NCBI GenBank assembly: GCA_031552825.1
Contig: JAVBMD010000026.1
Coordinates: forward strand, 7,123 to 71,122
From: WQXF01 sp031552825
Lineage (GTDB): Bacteria; Bacillota; Clostridia; Christensenellales; Aristaeellaceae
Direction of reading: 5' to 3'
DNA length: 64,000 bases
Shown: in pieces, positions 26,085 to 33,970 of the stretch
Numbering within the stretch: position 1 is the first letter of the stretch
How the letters are laid out: every line of letters begins with the position of its first letter
Notes under the pieces: generated by a model
Seen by the model: the letters and a program-made list of their open reading frames with translations, nothing else
Databases searched by the model: none
Told to the model about the DNA's origin: nothing
Translations under genes and position numbers: made by a program

Positions 26085-26690
26085 ATGCGGATCAATTCTA
26101 TGAAACGTTGTCTCCTGATTGCCATGGCGATGCTGTTGCTACTGACGGCGGCCGGATGTACCACCAATCGAACCGCAACCTCCACGCCGATGCCGACCGT
26201 GAACGCGACGGTTGCGGCAACCACCGCCCCCACGGCGGCGGCGACCGCGGAAGCGTTGACGGAGCCTACCGGTGACGCCAATGCCGACGCCAACGCCGCC
26301 ACGCTGGCCATCACCGTGGACGGCAAAACGCTGACCGAAAAGGGAATCGACAAGGATAACACGGTATGGCTTCCGCTGGAGGCTGTGGCCAAGGCGTTGG
26401 GCTTCGCCGTGCAGAAAAGCCCGAGCGGCGCGACCACAACCGAGTGGACCATCACCCCGGCGGGCAGCACCGCCAACCCCGTGAAGGTGAGTTACCAAAC
26501 CAGCGGCGATACGATGAGCAACGCCACCATTACCAAGGCCGGTACCGCGTTGAGCGTTACCGAGCCGCTGATGATGGAGGGGACGACGCTCTACGCCGCC
26601 GAGAAGGTATTCACCGAGGCGCTGGGCGCGAGCGTGACCGCCGATGCCGCCGGAAACCAAGTGACGGTGACCAAGGGCGCCACGCCGTAA
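26085..26690 (+). CDS. lipoprotein with copper-amine-oxidase-N-like (stalk) domain
   Basis: A 201-residue lipoprotein. The signal peptide ends in the lipobox LTAAGC. A Thr/Ala/Pro-rich linker of about 55 residues follows, then a domain of about 115 residues like the copper amine oxidase N-terminal stalk found in many clostridial surface proteins (TVWLPLEAVAKALGF and LYAAEKVFTEALGASV). No enzyme domain is present. The ATG at 26085 is preferred because AGAGG lies 9 bases upstream, while the earlier ATG at 26076 overlaps that site. It is followed by two hairpins. Likely a surface adaptor; the specific role is unknown. Confidence 0.75.
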   Translation: MRINSMKRCLLIAMAMLLLLTAAGCTTNRTATSTPMPTVNATVAATTAPTAAATAEALTEPTGDANADANAATLAITVDGKTLTEKGIDKDNTVWLPLEAVAKALGFAVQKSPSGATTTEWTITPAGSTANPVKVSYQTSGDTMSNATITKAGTALSVTEPLMMEGTTLYAAEKVFTEALGASVTADAAGNQVTVTKGATP

Positions 26691-26704
26691 GTAAACCTTT
26701 ATTG

Positions 26705-26778
26705 GGCTGCCCGCGCTTTCCCGGCGGGCAGCCTCCCATTCATCTGTAGCCGCAAAGCGCCACGCGCCTTTGCGGCTA
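26705..26778 (+). terminator. two tandem hairpins after the lipoprotein gene
   Basis: The first is a 10-bp stem GGCTGCCCGC/GCGGGCAGCC (26705-26714 with 26724-26733). The second is an 11-bp stem TAGCCGCAAAG/CTTTGCGGCTA (26747-26757 with 26768-26778), followed by TGGCTTTT. The second is the better terminator. Confidence 0.65.
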
Positions 26779-26810
26779 TGGCTTTTGGGGGGAGAATCTA
26801 TGTCCCGATA

Positions 26811-26850
26811 TAGAACAAACCGCCCTTCCCGCTTGCGACGGAAAGGGCGG
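26811..26850 (-). terminator. terminator of the small glycine-rich protein gene
   Basis: On the minus strand the stem CCGCCCTT/AAGGGCGG (26850-26843 with 26827-26820) is followed by TTTGTTCTA. It lies about 20 bases past the stop codon at 26869. Confidence 0.7.
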
Positions 26851-26868
26851 CTGATAGCGCACTGCGGA

Positions 26869-27141
26869 TTACTTCTTGCCCAAGATGCCTTTGAGCGCCG
26901 AGACGATGGCCATCAGCACGCCACCACCGACGCCTCCGCCCAAGACGCTGGTCAGGATACCGGCGATGTCCATGCCGGAAGAACCGATGCCCAACGCGCT
27001 GAGCAGCTGGCCGCCGCCCACGCCGCCGAGGATGCCGGCGATGATATTGCCGACGTTGCCGAGGGAAAGCTTCGGCATGACCTTGCCCGCGCCGATGCCG
27101 CCCAGACCGCCACACAACAGTTGGATGATGATATTGCCCAT
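26869..27141 (-). CDS. small glycine-rich hydrophobic protein of unknown function
   Basis: A 90-residue protein that is almost entirely hydrophobic and rich in glycine. Repeated GxxGG and GGGVGGG runs appear in about three membrane-length segments, with only a few charged residues (KVMPKLS near 21 and a KK C-terminus). GGAGG is placed 8 bases before the start and there is a clear terminator, so it is a real gene. The pattern LGNxGNxIxGxxGGxxGGxLL recalls small uncharacterised proteins widespread in bacteria; I cannot assign a function. Glycine zippers of this kind occur in membrane-embedded oligomers and in some bacteriocins, but no export or immunity gene is adjacent. Confidence 0.8.
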   Translation of the reverse strand: MGNIIIQLLCGGLGGIGAGKVMPKLSLGNVGNIIAGILGGVGGGQLLSALGIGSSGMDIAGILTSVLGGGVGGGVLMAIVSALKGILGKK

Positions 27142-27452
27142 GATTGATTTCCTCCGTTTCGTTTGTTTTGTAGAACATGATATTCTTCGAAAATCCGGAG
27201 TAGAGCCGATAATGCAAAGAATATCAAAATATTATTCGCTAACCTTGCGGAAAATCCTGCATCATGTGGAAAAATGTCGAAATACATAGGAGACGTTTCA
27301 AATTCGCGCTGCGATGGCGCTGCGCCCGCGACGAATCTTGCCTTGAAAAAACTGGCCGCGCATGCTATGATTACGCCAGATAGAGGATCGCCGCGTGCAG
27401 TGTAACGCGCGAGTTTTTTGCATCCCTCCTTCACTGTAATCAGGGAGCGTGT
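27142..27452. other. intergenic region between divergent genes
   Basis: A 311-base gap between the leftward glycine-rich gene and the rightward muropeptide operon. Its left part is AT-rich and must hold the minus-strand promoter, which I cannot place with confidence. Its right part holds the good plus-strand promoter at 27343-27371 and a leader of about 75 bases. No ORF or RNA element is recognised. Confidence 0.5.
27343..27371 (+). promoter_or_regulatory. promoter of the serine hydrolase-Dpp-AnmK operon
   Basis: TTGAAA (27343-27348) and TATGAT (27366-27371) are 17 bases apart, with TGC before the -10. The first start codon is at 27453. Confidence 0.7.
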
Positions 27453-28490
27453 ATGGCGATAAGAACGTCCGAGGGCAAGTTGGCGGAGCTCCGGCGCAGC
27501 GTGGATTCCCTTACGCTGGATTATCAAGCGCGGGGCTATTTTCCTTCGGCGGCGGTCGATGTGTTTGACGCCGAGGGCGCGTTGTATCGCGCGGCATATG
27601 GCGAGGCGACGGTCGAATCGCTGTTCGATGTGGCGTCGCTGACCAAGCTGGCCACCGCTACCCAAGTGCTGCTGTTGGCCGAGACGGGGCGCTTCTCGAT
27701 TGACGACGGCATCCTCGCGCACCTGCCGGGCATCACCGATTGGCCGGTGCTGCGGGAGCGGTTGGCGGCGGTGCGCATCCGGGATTTGCTGACCCATACC
27801 TCCGGTTTGATAGATTGGTACCCGATCTACGCGCAGCAGGGTGATTTGTATGCGGTGCTCGACCGGATTTTGCCGCAATATCCGCCATGCGAGGGCATGG
27901 TCTATAGCGATCTGAACTTTATGCTGCTGGGGCGGCTCGTCGAGGCCACGGTAGGGGAACCGCTGGCGCGTTGCGTGGCGATGCTCGGCATTCCGGGCTT
28001 GGGTTACCGCCCGGATGAGGCGCGGCCCATCGTGCCCTCTTCCTACGGCAACCCCATCGAGGAAGAAATGTGCGCCCGGCGCGGCATTTTCTTTTCTGGC
28101 TGGCGCGCGCACCGGCCGATTCGCGGGCAGGCCAACGACGGCAATGCATTCTATGCGTTTGGCGGCGTGGCTGGACACGCGGGCCTATTTGCCGATGTGG
28201 CCGCCTACGAGGCGCTGGGGCGGCGCTACCTGAACAGCCTTCGCGGTCTGCTGCGCGAGGCGATGAAGGAGCAAACCTCCGGGCGCGGTTTGGGCTTTCA
28301 GCTGGGCGAAATGTACCCGCGCGGCTGCGGGCACACCGGCTTTACCGGCACCGCGCTGTATCTCTCGCCGGAGCTGGGGATTGGCGCGGTCGCCTTCACC
28401 AACCGCTTGTTCTATCCGGACGCCAATCCCAACGCCACCAACGATTATCGCAGGGCGTTGTTTCAGGCGGTGGCCGATCTGTGTTCTTGA
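27453..28490 (+). CDS. beta-lactamase-fold serine hydrolase
   Basis: A 345-residue class C beta-lactamase/DD-peptidase-fold protein. The nucleophile motif is SLTK near residue 62. YSDLN near 150 takes the place of Y-x-N, with Asp at the third position as in many serine esterases and D-aminopeptidases. HTGFTG near 295 corresponds to the KTG box. There is no signal peptide, so it acts in the cytoplasm. It heads an operon with a peptide importer and AnmK, and 48 bases separate it from the binding-protein gene. This suggests it cleaves imported peptides containing D-residues or muropeptides rather than giving drug resistance. That role is inferred from position. Confidence 0.88.
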   Translation: MAIRTSEGKLAELRRSVDSLTLDYQARGYFPSAAVDVFDAEGALYRAAYGEATVESLFDVASLTKLATATQVLLLAETGRFSIDDGILAHLPGITDWPVLRERLAAVRIRDLLTHTSGLIDWYPIYAQQGDLYAVLDRILPQYPPCEGMVYSDLNFMLLGRLVEATVGEPLARCVAMLGIPGLGYRPDEARPIVPSSYGNPIEEEMCARRGIFFSGWRAHRPIRGQANDGNAFYAFGGVAGHAGLFADVAAYEALGRRYLNSLRGLLREAMKEQTSGRGLGFQLGEMYPRGCGHTGFTGTALYLSPELGIGAVAFTNRLFYPDANPNATNDYRRALFQAVADLCS

Positions 28491-28538
28491 AGCCAAGCGC
28501 TTCTCGAATAGAAAACCAAAAGGGAAAGAGGGAACACT

Positions 28539-30053
28539 ATGCGCAAGTATCTTGCCCTGGTCCTGGCTCTGTGTCTGGTCTTTGGTCTCTCGACGATGGC
28601 GAATGCCGCGGACGCCCCGGTGCTCAAGTACGGTACCGATGCCGAGCCGGTGGGGTTTGATCCCCACACCACCCCGGCCATCGCCTCGCTGCGCATGATT
28701 ACGCAGATGTACAACCAACTGGTCGACGTCGATGCGTCGCTGCAGGTCGTGCCGGAGCTGGCCGAATCTTGGGAGCAGCCGGACGAGACCACCTACGTGT
28801 TCCACCTCGTCAAGGGCGTGAAATTCCATAACGGCCGCGAAATGACCGCGGAGGATGTCAAGTACAGCTTCGAGCGCATTCTGAATCCCGATCTGGGCGC
28901 GCTGGGCAACACCGCCAACTATTACAACATGATCGATACCATCGAAGTAATCGATCCTTACACCGTGCAGTTCAAGCTCAAGGCCATCAACGCGCCGTTC
29001 CTCGCCAACCTCTCCAGCACCTACGCTTCCATCGTTTGCAAGGAAGTCGTGGAGGAGAACAAGGGCGACATCGCCCGTGCCGATGCGGGCACCGGCCCCT
29101 ATACCTTCGTGGAATGGGTTCCCGATAACCATGTGACGCTGGCCGCGTTCCCGGATTACTTTGTGGCCGGTGAGCCGACGATGGGCGGCATCGAATACTA
29201 CGTGATGACCGACATGGCCGCCCGTCTGGCCGCGCTGCGCACCGGCGAGGTGGATCTGATCGTCGGCAACGCCGCCAGCGTGCCGCTGGTCGAAGGCGAC
29301 AAGGACATCCAGGTCATCGCCTACCAGACGCTGACCTACCAAACCCTGTGCCTGAACCTGACGATGGATCAGTTCAAGGATCCGCGCGTGGCGCAGGCCA
29401 TTAGCCTAGCGGTCAACCGCGAGGAAATCTTGGATCTGGTGTACGACGGGCAGGCGGTGATCGCCAGCTTCGCGCCTCCGGCCATGGGTCAGTGGGCGGT
29501 GCCGGTGGATAACGATCCCTTCTACAAGCAGGATATCGAGAAGGCCAAAGCCCTGATGGCCGAGGCCGGTTATGCCGATGGTTTTGAGGTGACGCTGACC
29601 ACCGGTCTGCTCGACACCCTGCGCGATCTGGCCGTGGTGCTGGAGCAGCAGCTCGCGCCGATCGGCATCAAGGTGAAGATTGAGAACGTCGAGAACGCGC
29701 AGTACGTCGATCAGTGGAAGGCCAAGAACTTCCAGATGATGGTCTGCCAGAACACCGCCGGCACCGATCCGAGCCGCGCCGTGGCCTTCTTCTTCGCCAC
29801 CGATGCGGGCGCCAACATCGCCAGCTATTCCAACGCCCGCGTCGACGAGCTGTGCGCGCTGGGCGCGGGAACCACCGACGTCGCCAAGCGGCAGGAGTAC
29901 TATAAGGAAGCCGCCGCCATCATCCTGACCGATTGCCCGAACATCACCTTCGTCAGCCCGATGGACTACTTCTTTGCCCGCACCGGCCTGAGCGGTTATG
30001 CGCCGGTTGCTTCCAACGTTTACTCGTTCGCCACCACGACGCTGACCAAGTAA
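28539..30053 (+). CDS. peptide ABC importer, substrate-binding protein (SBP_bac_5)
   Basis: A 504-residue extracytoplasmic binding protein of the DppA/OppA class. The signal peptide ends at ANA-AD (about residue 23-24). There is no lipobox: the only Cys in the region (residue 12) is within the hydrophobic core and not in a permitted context. Family segments include LAESWEQPDETTYVFHL, KFHNGREMTAEDVKYSFERI and TGPYTFVEW. It follows the serine hydrolase and precedes the permease genes. A strong hairpin after it likely keeps its mRNA level above that of the rest of the operon. Confidence 0.93.
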   Translation: MRKYLALVLALCLVFGLSTMANAADAPVLKYGTDAEPVGFDPHTTPAIASLRMITQMYNQLVDVDASLQVVPELAESWEQPDETTYVFHLVKGVKFHNGREMTAEDVKYSFERILNPDLGALGNTANYYNMIDTIEVIDPYTVQFKLKAINAPFLANLSSTYASIVCKEVVEENKGDIARADAGTGPYTFVEWVPDNHVTLAAFPDYFVAGEPTMGGIEYYVMTDMAARLAALRTGEVDLIVGNAASVPLVEGDKDIQVIAYQTLTYQTLCLNLTMDQFKDPRVAQAISLAVNREEILDLVYDGQAVIASFAPPAMGQWAVPVDNDPFYKQDIEKAKALMAEAGYADGFEVTLTTGLLDTLRDLAVVLEQQLAPIGIKVKIENVENAQYVDQWKAKNFQMMVCQNTAGTDPSRAVAFFFATDAGANIASYSNARVDELCALGAGTTDVAKRQEYYKEAAAIILTDCPNITFVSPMDYFFARTGLSGYAPVASNVYSFATTTLTK

Positions 30054-30068
30054 GTTTGCGCCGACCGG

Positions 30069-30099
30069 GGCGCCCTGCCCGACCCGTTGGCAGGGCGCC
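30069..30099 (+). terminator. intercistronic attenuating hairpin
   Basis: An 11-bp GC-rich stem GGCGCCCTGCC/GGCAGGGCGCC is followed by TCTTTCTATT. It lies 15 bases after the binding-protein gene inside the operon. Such hairpins give partial termination or mRNA protection. Confidence 0.75.
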
Positions 30100-30131
30100 T
30101 CTTTCTATTCTGTTTGTAAGGGGGCGAAGCC

Positions 30132-31076
30132 GTGCGTGATTACGTGCTGCGCAGGCTGCTGTTGCTGATCCCTGTGCTGATCGGTATCAGCCTGTGTATT
30201 TTTATCATTATGCAACTCATCCCGGGCAATGTGGTGGACGGCATGCTGGGCATCGAAGGCACGCCGGAGCTGCGCGCTACGTGGGAAAAGAAGCTGGGGC
30301 TGGATCGCCCCTTGCCGGTTCAGTATTTTTCGTGGATCGGCAACGCTGTGCGGGGCGACTTCGGCACCTCCTTCCGCACCAACGAGCCGATTCTTCCGGA
30401 GATATTGCATCGCTTTTCGCTATCGGCGGAGCTGACGATCCTAGCCTGCATCATCTCTTGGCTGATCGCCATACCCTTGGGCATCCTCTCGGCGCTCAAG
30501 CGCAACACGTGGATCGATAAGGTGGTGCGCGTGTTTTCGTTGCTGGGCGTGTCGGTACCCAACTTTGCGTTTGCGACGCTGCTCATTCTGTTTTTATCCA
30601 AGGCATTCGGCTATTCGTCGCCGGTGGGCTACGTCGGCCTCTTCCAGCAGCCGCTGGTCAATTTGCAAATCATGATCCTGCCCGCGATCGTGCTGGGGTC
30701 GATTATGGCCGGTTCGGTGATGCGCATGACGCGCTCGTCGATTCTGGAGGTCATGCGGCAGGATTTTATCAAGGCGGTGCGCGCCAAGGGCGCCTCGGAG
30801 CGCATCACCATCTTTCGGCACGCGCTGAAAAACGGCTGCATTCCCATCATTACGCTGGTGGGCATGCAGTTCGGCAGCCTGCTGGGCGGCACGGTGGTGG
30901 TGGAGCAGATCTTCTCCTTGCCCGGGCTGGGGCAGATGGTGCTGACCGGTATCATGCAAAAGGATTTCCCGGTGGTGCAGGGCTGCGTGCTGTTCATCGC
31001 CTGCCTGTACGTGCTGGTCAACCTGCTGGTGGATATTCTCTATACCTACATCGATCCGCGCATTTCATATCAATAA
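30132..31076 (+). CDS. peptide ABC importer permease (DppB-like)
   Basis: A 314-residue inner-membrane permease with six predicted helices. It has the N-terminal DppB signature (MRDYVLRRLLLLIPVLIGIS) and the EAA loop with RAKGASERITIFRHALKN, which contacts an ATPase. GTG start with AAGGGGG upstream. It pairs with the DppC-like subunit 15 bases downstream. The GTG is chosen because it begins the conserved N-terminal helix. Confidence 0.94.
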   Translation: MRDYVLRRLLLLIPVLIGISLCIFIIMQLIPGNVVDGMLGIEGTPELRATWEKKLGLDRPLPVQYFSWIGNAVRGDFGTSFRTNEPILPEILHRFSLSAELTILACIISWLIAIPLGILSALKRNTWIDKVVRVFSLLGVSVPNFAFATLLILFLSKAFGYSSPVGYVGLFQQPLVNLQIMILPAIVLGSIMAGSVMRMTRSSILEVMRQDFIKAVRAKGASERITIFRHALKNGCIPIITLVGMQFGSLLGGTVVVEQIFSLPGLGQMVLTGIMQKDFPVVQGCVLFIACLYVLVNLLVDILYTYIDPRISYQ

Positions 31077-31091
31077 AGAGGAGGACAGGGT

Positions 31092-31982
31092 ATGCGCAAC
31101 GCAACAAAACCCGCGAAGCAAGGCCGCCTGCCCTCCGGGGAGGTTTCGCCGCTGGCGGCGCTATGGGCCGATGGGCTGGGGCGCTGGGGGTTGATCGGCG
31201 TGCTGCTGGTGGTGGTGATGGCGGTCTTTGCGCCGCTGCTGGCGCGCTACGGCGTGGCGGAGATGGTTAAAGTCAATGGCCGCATCGCCAAGTTTGCCGC
31301 GCCGTCGATGCGGTTCTTTTTCGGCACGGACAACTTTGGACGCGACGTGTTCACCCGCGTGCTGTTCGGCGCGCGCGTTTCGCTGCTGGTGGGCATCGTC
31401 TCGGTGAGCATCGCCGCTGGCTTCGGCTACCTGCTGGGCATGATCGCCGGGTACTTTGAAAAGCGGGTGGAGAGCGCCATCATGATGGTGATGGACATCA
31501 TCTTCGCCTTCCCGTCCATACTGCTGGCGCTGTTCATCGTGTCGGTGCTGGGCAAGAGCATCATCAACACCATGATCGCGATCGGCATCGTCAACATCCC
31601 GGTCTTTACGCGGACGGTGCGCGCCTCGGTCAAGAGCGTCAAGGCCACCGATTACATCCAAAGCGCGCGCAGCATCGGCCTGAAGCCGTTTTCGGTGCTG
31701 TTCCGCCACGTTACGCCCAACATCCTGGCGCCCTTTACGGTGCAGGCGACGCTGGCGCTTTCCGGTGCCATCCTCACCGAGGCCTCGATGAGCTTTCTGG
31801 GGCTGGGCATTCAGCCGCCGGATCCGTCATGGGGATCGATGCTCTCCGAGAGCCGCGGCTTTATGGAGAACTACCCTTGGCTGGCGATCTTCCCGGCGCT
31901 GATGATTATCCTGACCATCCTGTCCTTTAACATCTTGGGGGACAGCCTGCGCGATGTGCTGGATCCCAAGCTGAAGCTATAG
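31092..31982 (+). CDS. peptide ABC importer permease (DppC-like)
   Basis: A 296-residue permease with the OppC_N-like first helix (residues about 30-50). After an external segment ending FGTDNFGRDVFTRVLFGARVSL, the typical DppC motif, there are five more helices and the EAA loop SARSIGLKPFSVLFRHVTPN. The start has AGAGGAGG upstream. It forms the translocation pore together with the DppB-like subunit and is followed after 11 bases by the first ATPase. Confidence 0.94.
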   Translation: MRNATKPAKQGRLPSGEVSPLAALWADGLGRWGLIGVLLVVVMAVFAPLLARYGVAEMVKVNGRIAKFAAPSMRFFFGTDNFGRDVFTRVLFGARVSLLVGIVSVSIAAGFGYLLGMIAGYFEKRVESAIMMVMDIIFAFPSILLALFIVSVLGKSIINTMIAIGIVNIPVFTRTVRASVKSVKATDYIQSARSIGLKPFSVLFRHVTPNILAPFTVQATLALSGAILTEASMSFLGLGIQPPDPSWGSMLSESRGFMENYPWLAIFPALMIILTILSFNILGDSLRDVLDPKLKL

Positions 31983-31993
31983 GAGGGGACGAG

Positions 31994-33001
31994 ATGGAGC
32001 GCAAGATGCAGAATTTATTGGAAATACAAAACCTGTGCGTGGAGATCCCCCGGCAGGACGGCGCTGTCCGCCTGGTGGAGGGCATCGATCTGAAAATCGG
32101 ACGGCGGCAGAGCTTCGGCATCGTCGGCGAATCGGGCTGCGGCAAGAGCGTCACTGCCTCGGCCATTTTGCAGCTGTTGCCGTATCCGCTGCGCATCGCG
32201 CAGGGCAGCATTCGCTTCGATAGCTTGGCGGGCGAGGTGGATTTGCTCAAGGCCGACGCCAAGTACATGCAGCGCCTGCGCGGGCAGGAGATCGCGATGA
32301 TCTTTCAGGAGCCGATGACCTCGCTGGATCCGATCTTTACCATCGAACAGCAGATGTTTGAGGCGCTGGACTTTCACCACCCGGAGATGCGGGACAAGGA
32401 GATGCGCGAGCGCGCGCTGGCGATGCTGCGACAGGTCAACATCCCCCGGCCGGAGCAGACGCTGCGCAGCTATCCGCACCAGCTTTCCGGCGGCCAGCTG
32501 CAGCGCATCATGATCGCCATCGCGCTCATCAACAAGCCCCGGCTGCTCATCGCCGACGAGCCGACCACCGCGCTGGACGTCACCATTCAAGCGCAGATCT
32601 TGGCGCTGATGAACGAGCTGAAGGAGACCAACGATACCTCGATCATCATGATTACCCACGATCTGGGCGTAATCGCCGAAACCTGCGAGGAGGTGGCGGT
32701 GTTCTACGCAGGGCAGATCGTCGAGCAGGCCAGCGTGGCGGAGCTGTTCCACCATCCGCTGCATCCGTACACGCAGGGGCTATTGCGCTCGGTGACCTCG
32801 ATGGATGCCACCACCGCCAAGCTTTACTCCATCCCGGGCATGGTGCCTGCCGCCGGGCAGTGGAGCGCCGGGTGCCGGTTTGCCAACCGCTGCGCGGCAT
32901 GTACACAGCGCTGCCACGAGCAGGCGCCGCCGCTGGTGGAAATCGCGCCCGGGCACCTGTGCCGGTGCGCGCTGCGGCAGGAGGAGGTAGGGCATGTCTG
33001 A
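31994..33001 (+). CDS. peptide ABC importer ATPase (DppD-like)
   Basis: A 335-residue ATPase with Walker A GESGCGKSVTA near residue 46, Q-loop IFQEPMTSLDP, signature LSGGQLQR, Walker B LLIADEPTTALD and the H-loop in ITHDLG. The C-terminal oligopeptide/dipeptide (oligo_HPY) extension is Cys-rich (CRFANRCAACTQRC), the arrangement that binds a 4Fe-4S cluster in some DppD proteins. AGGAGG precedes the start, and the last 8 bases overlap the DppF-like gene. Confidence 0.94.
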   Translation: MERKMQNLLEIQNLCVEIPRQDGAVRLVEGIDLKIGRRQSFGIVGESGCGKSVTASAILQLLPYPLRIAQGSIRFDSLAGEVDLLKADAKYMQRLRGQEIAMIFQEPMTSLDPIFTIEQQMFEALDFHHPEMRDKEMRERALAMLRQVNIPRPEQTLRSYPHQLSGGQLQRIMIAIALINKPRLLIADEPTTALDVTIQAQILALMNELKETNDTSIIMITHDLGVIAETCEEVAVFYAGQIVEQASVAELFHHPLHPYTQGLLRSVTSMDATTAKLYSIPGMVPAAGQWSAGCRFANRCAACTQRCHEQAPPLVEIAPGHLCRCALRQEEVGHV

Positions 33002-33959
33002 GTACATTTTGGATGTTCGCCATTTAAAAACCTATTTCCCCATCAAGCGCGGGCTGATGAAAAAGACCGTGGGGCATGTGCATGCGGTGGAGGATATCAG
33101 CTTCAAGATTCGGCCGCGCGAGGTTTTCGCGCTGGTGGGCGAATCGGGCTGCGGCAAGAGCACGACCGGCGCCAGCATCCTGCGACTGATCCAGCCGACT
33201 GGCGGCCAAGTGTTCTTTCAGGGCGAGGATGTCGCCGCGCTGGACGCTGAGTCGCTGCGGAAAAAGCGTCGCGATATGCAATTCATATTTCAGAACCCGT
33301 ATAGCTCGCTCAACCCGCGCATGACGGTGCGCCAGTTGCTCGGCGAGCCGCTGCGCGTGCATTTTTCGCTGAGCAAAGCCGAAACCGAGGAGCGCGTGCG
33401 GGCGATGCTGGCTACCGTCGGGCTGGCGGCGGATCAGCTTGCGCGCTATCCGCACCAGTTTTCCGGCGGGCAGAAGCAGCGCATCTCCATCGCGCGCGCG
33501 CTGATTAGCCGCCCCAGCTTCGTCGTGGCCGACGAGCCGATCTCGGCGCTGGACGTATCGATTCAGGCGCAAATTTTGAACCTGCTGATGGATTTGCAGC
33601 AGGAGATGGAGCTGTCGCTGCTGTTTATCGCGCACGATTTAAACGCCGTGCGGCACATCTCCAGCAGCATCGGCGTGATGTATCTGGGGCGCTTGATGGA
33701 GGTTGGCGATACGGCGGCGATTTATAAAACCCCCTGCCATCCATACACGCAAGCGCTACTGGCCGCCGTGCCGGTGCGCGATCCGCTGCAAAAGAAGCCG
33801 CGCGTTCTGTTACAGGGCGAGGTGCCCAACCCCGCCAATCCGCCCAGCGGTTGCCCGTTTCACCCGCGCTGCCCGCGCTGCACCGAGCTTTGCCGCCAGC
33901 AGATGCCGGAATTGGCGGAGATCGCCGCCCAGCATCGGGTTGCCTGTCATCATCTTTGA
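32994..33959 (+). CDS. peptide ABC importer ATPase (DppF-like)
   Basis: A 321-residue partner ATPase with Walker A GESGCGKSTTG near residue 48, Q-loop IFQNPYSSLNP, signature FSGGQKQR, Walker B FVVADEPISALD and H-loop IAHDLN. The C-terminal extension also carries a CPFHPRCPRC-type cysteine cluster. The 8-base overlap with the preceding gene implies translational coupling and equal amounts of both ATPases. It is followed 11 bases later by anmK. Confidence 0.94.
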   Translation: MSEYILDVRHLKTYFPIKRGLMKKTVGHVHAVEDISFKIRPREVFALVGESGCGKSTTGASILRLIQPTGGQVFFQGEDVAALDAESLRKKRRDMQFIFQNPYSSLNPRMTVRQLLGEPLRVHFSLSKAETEERVRAMLATVGLAADQLARYPHQFSGGQKQRISIARALISRPSFVVADEPISALDVSIQAQILNLLMDLQQEMELSLLFIAHDLNAVRHISSSIGVMYLGRLMEVGDTAAIYKTPCHPYTQALLAAVPVRDPLQKKPRVLLQGEVPNPANPPSGCPFHPRCPRCTELCRQQMPELAEIAAQHRVACHHL

Positions 33960-33970
33960 GGAGGTCAACT

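Noticed and set aside
27453..28490. Beta-lactam resistance gene
   Set aside because: No signal peptide, YSD instead of YxN, and operon context with a peptide importer and AnmK; better read as a peptidase or esterase.
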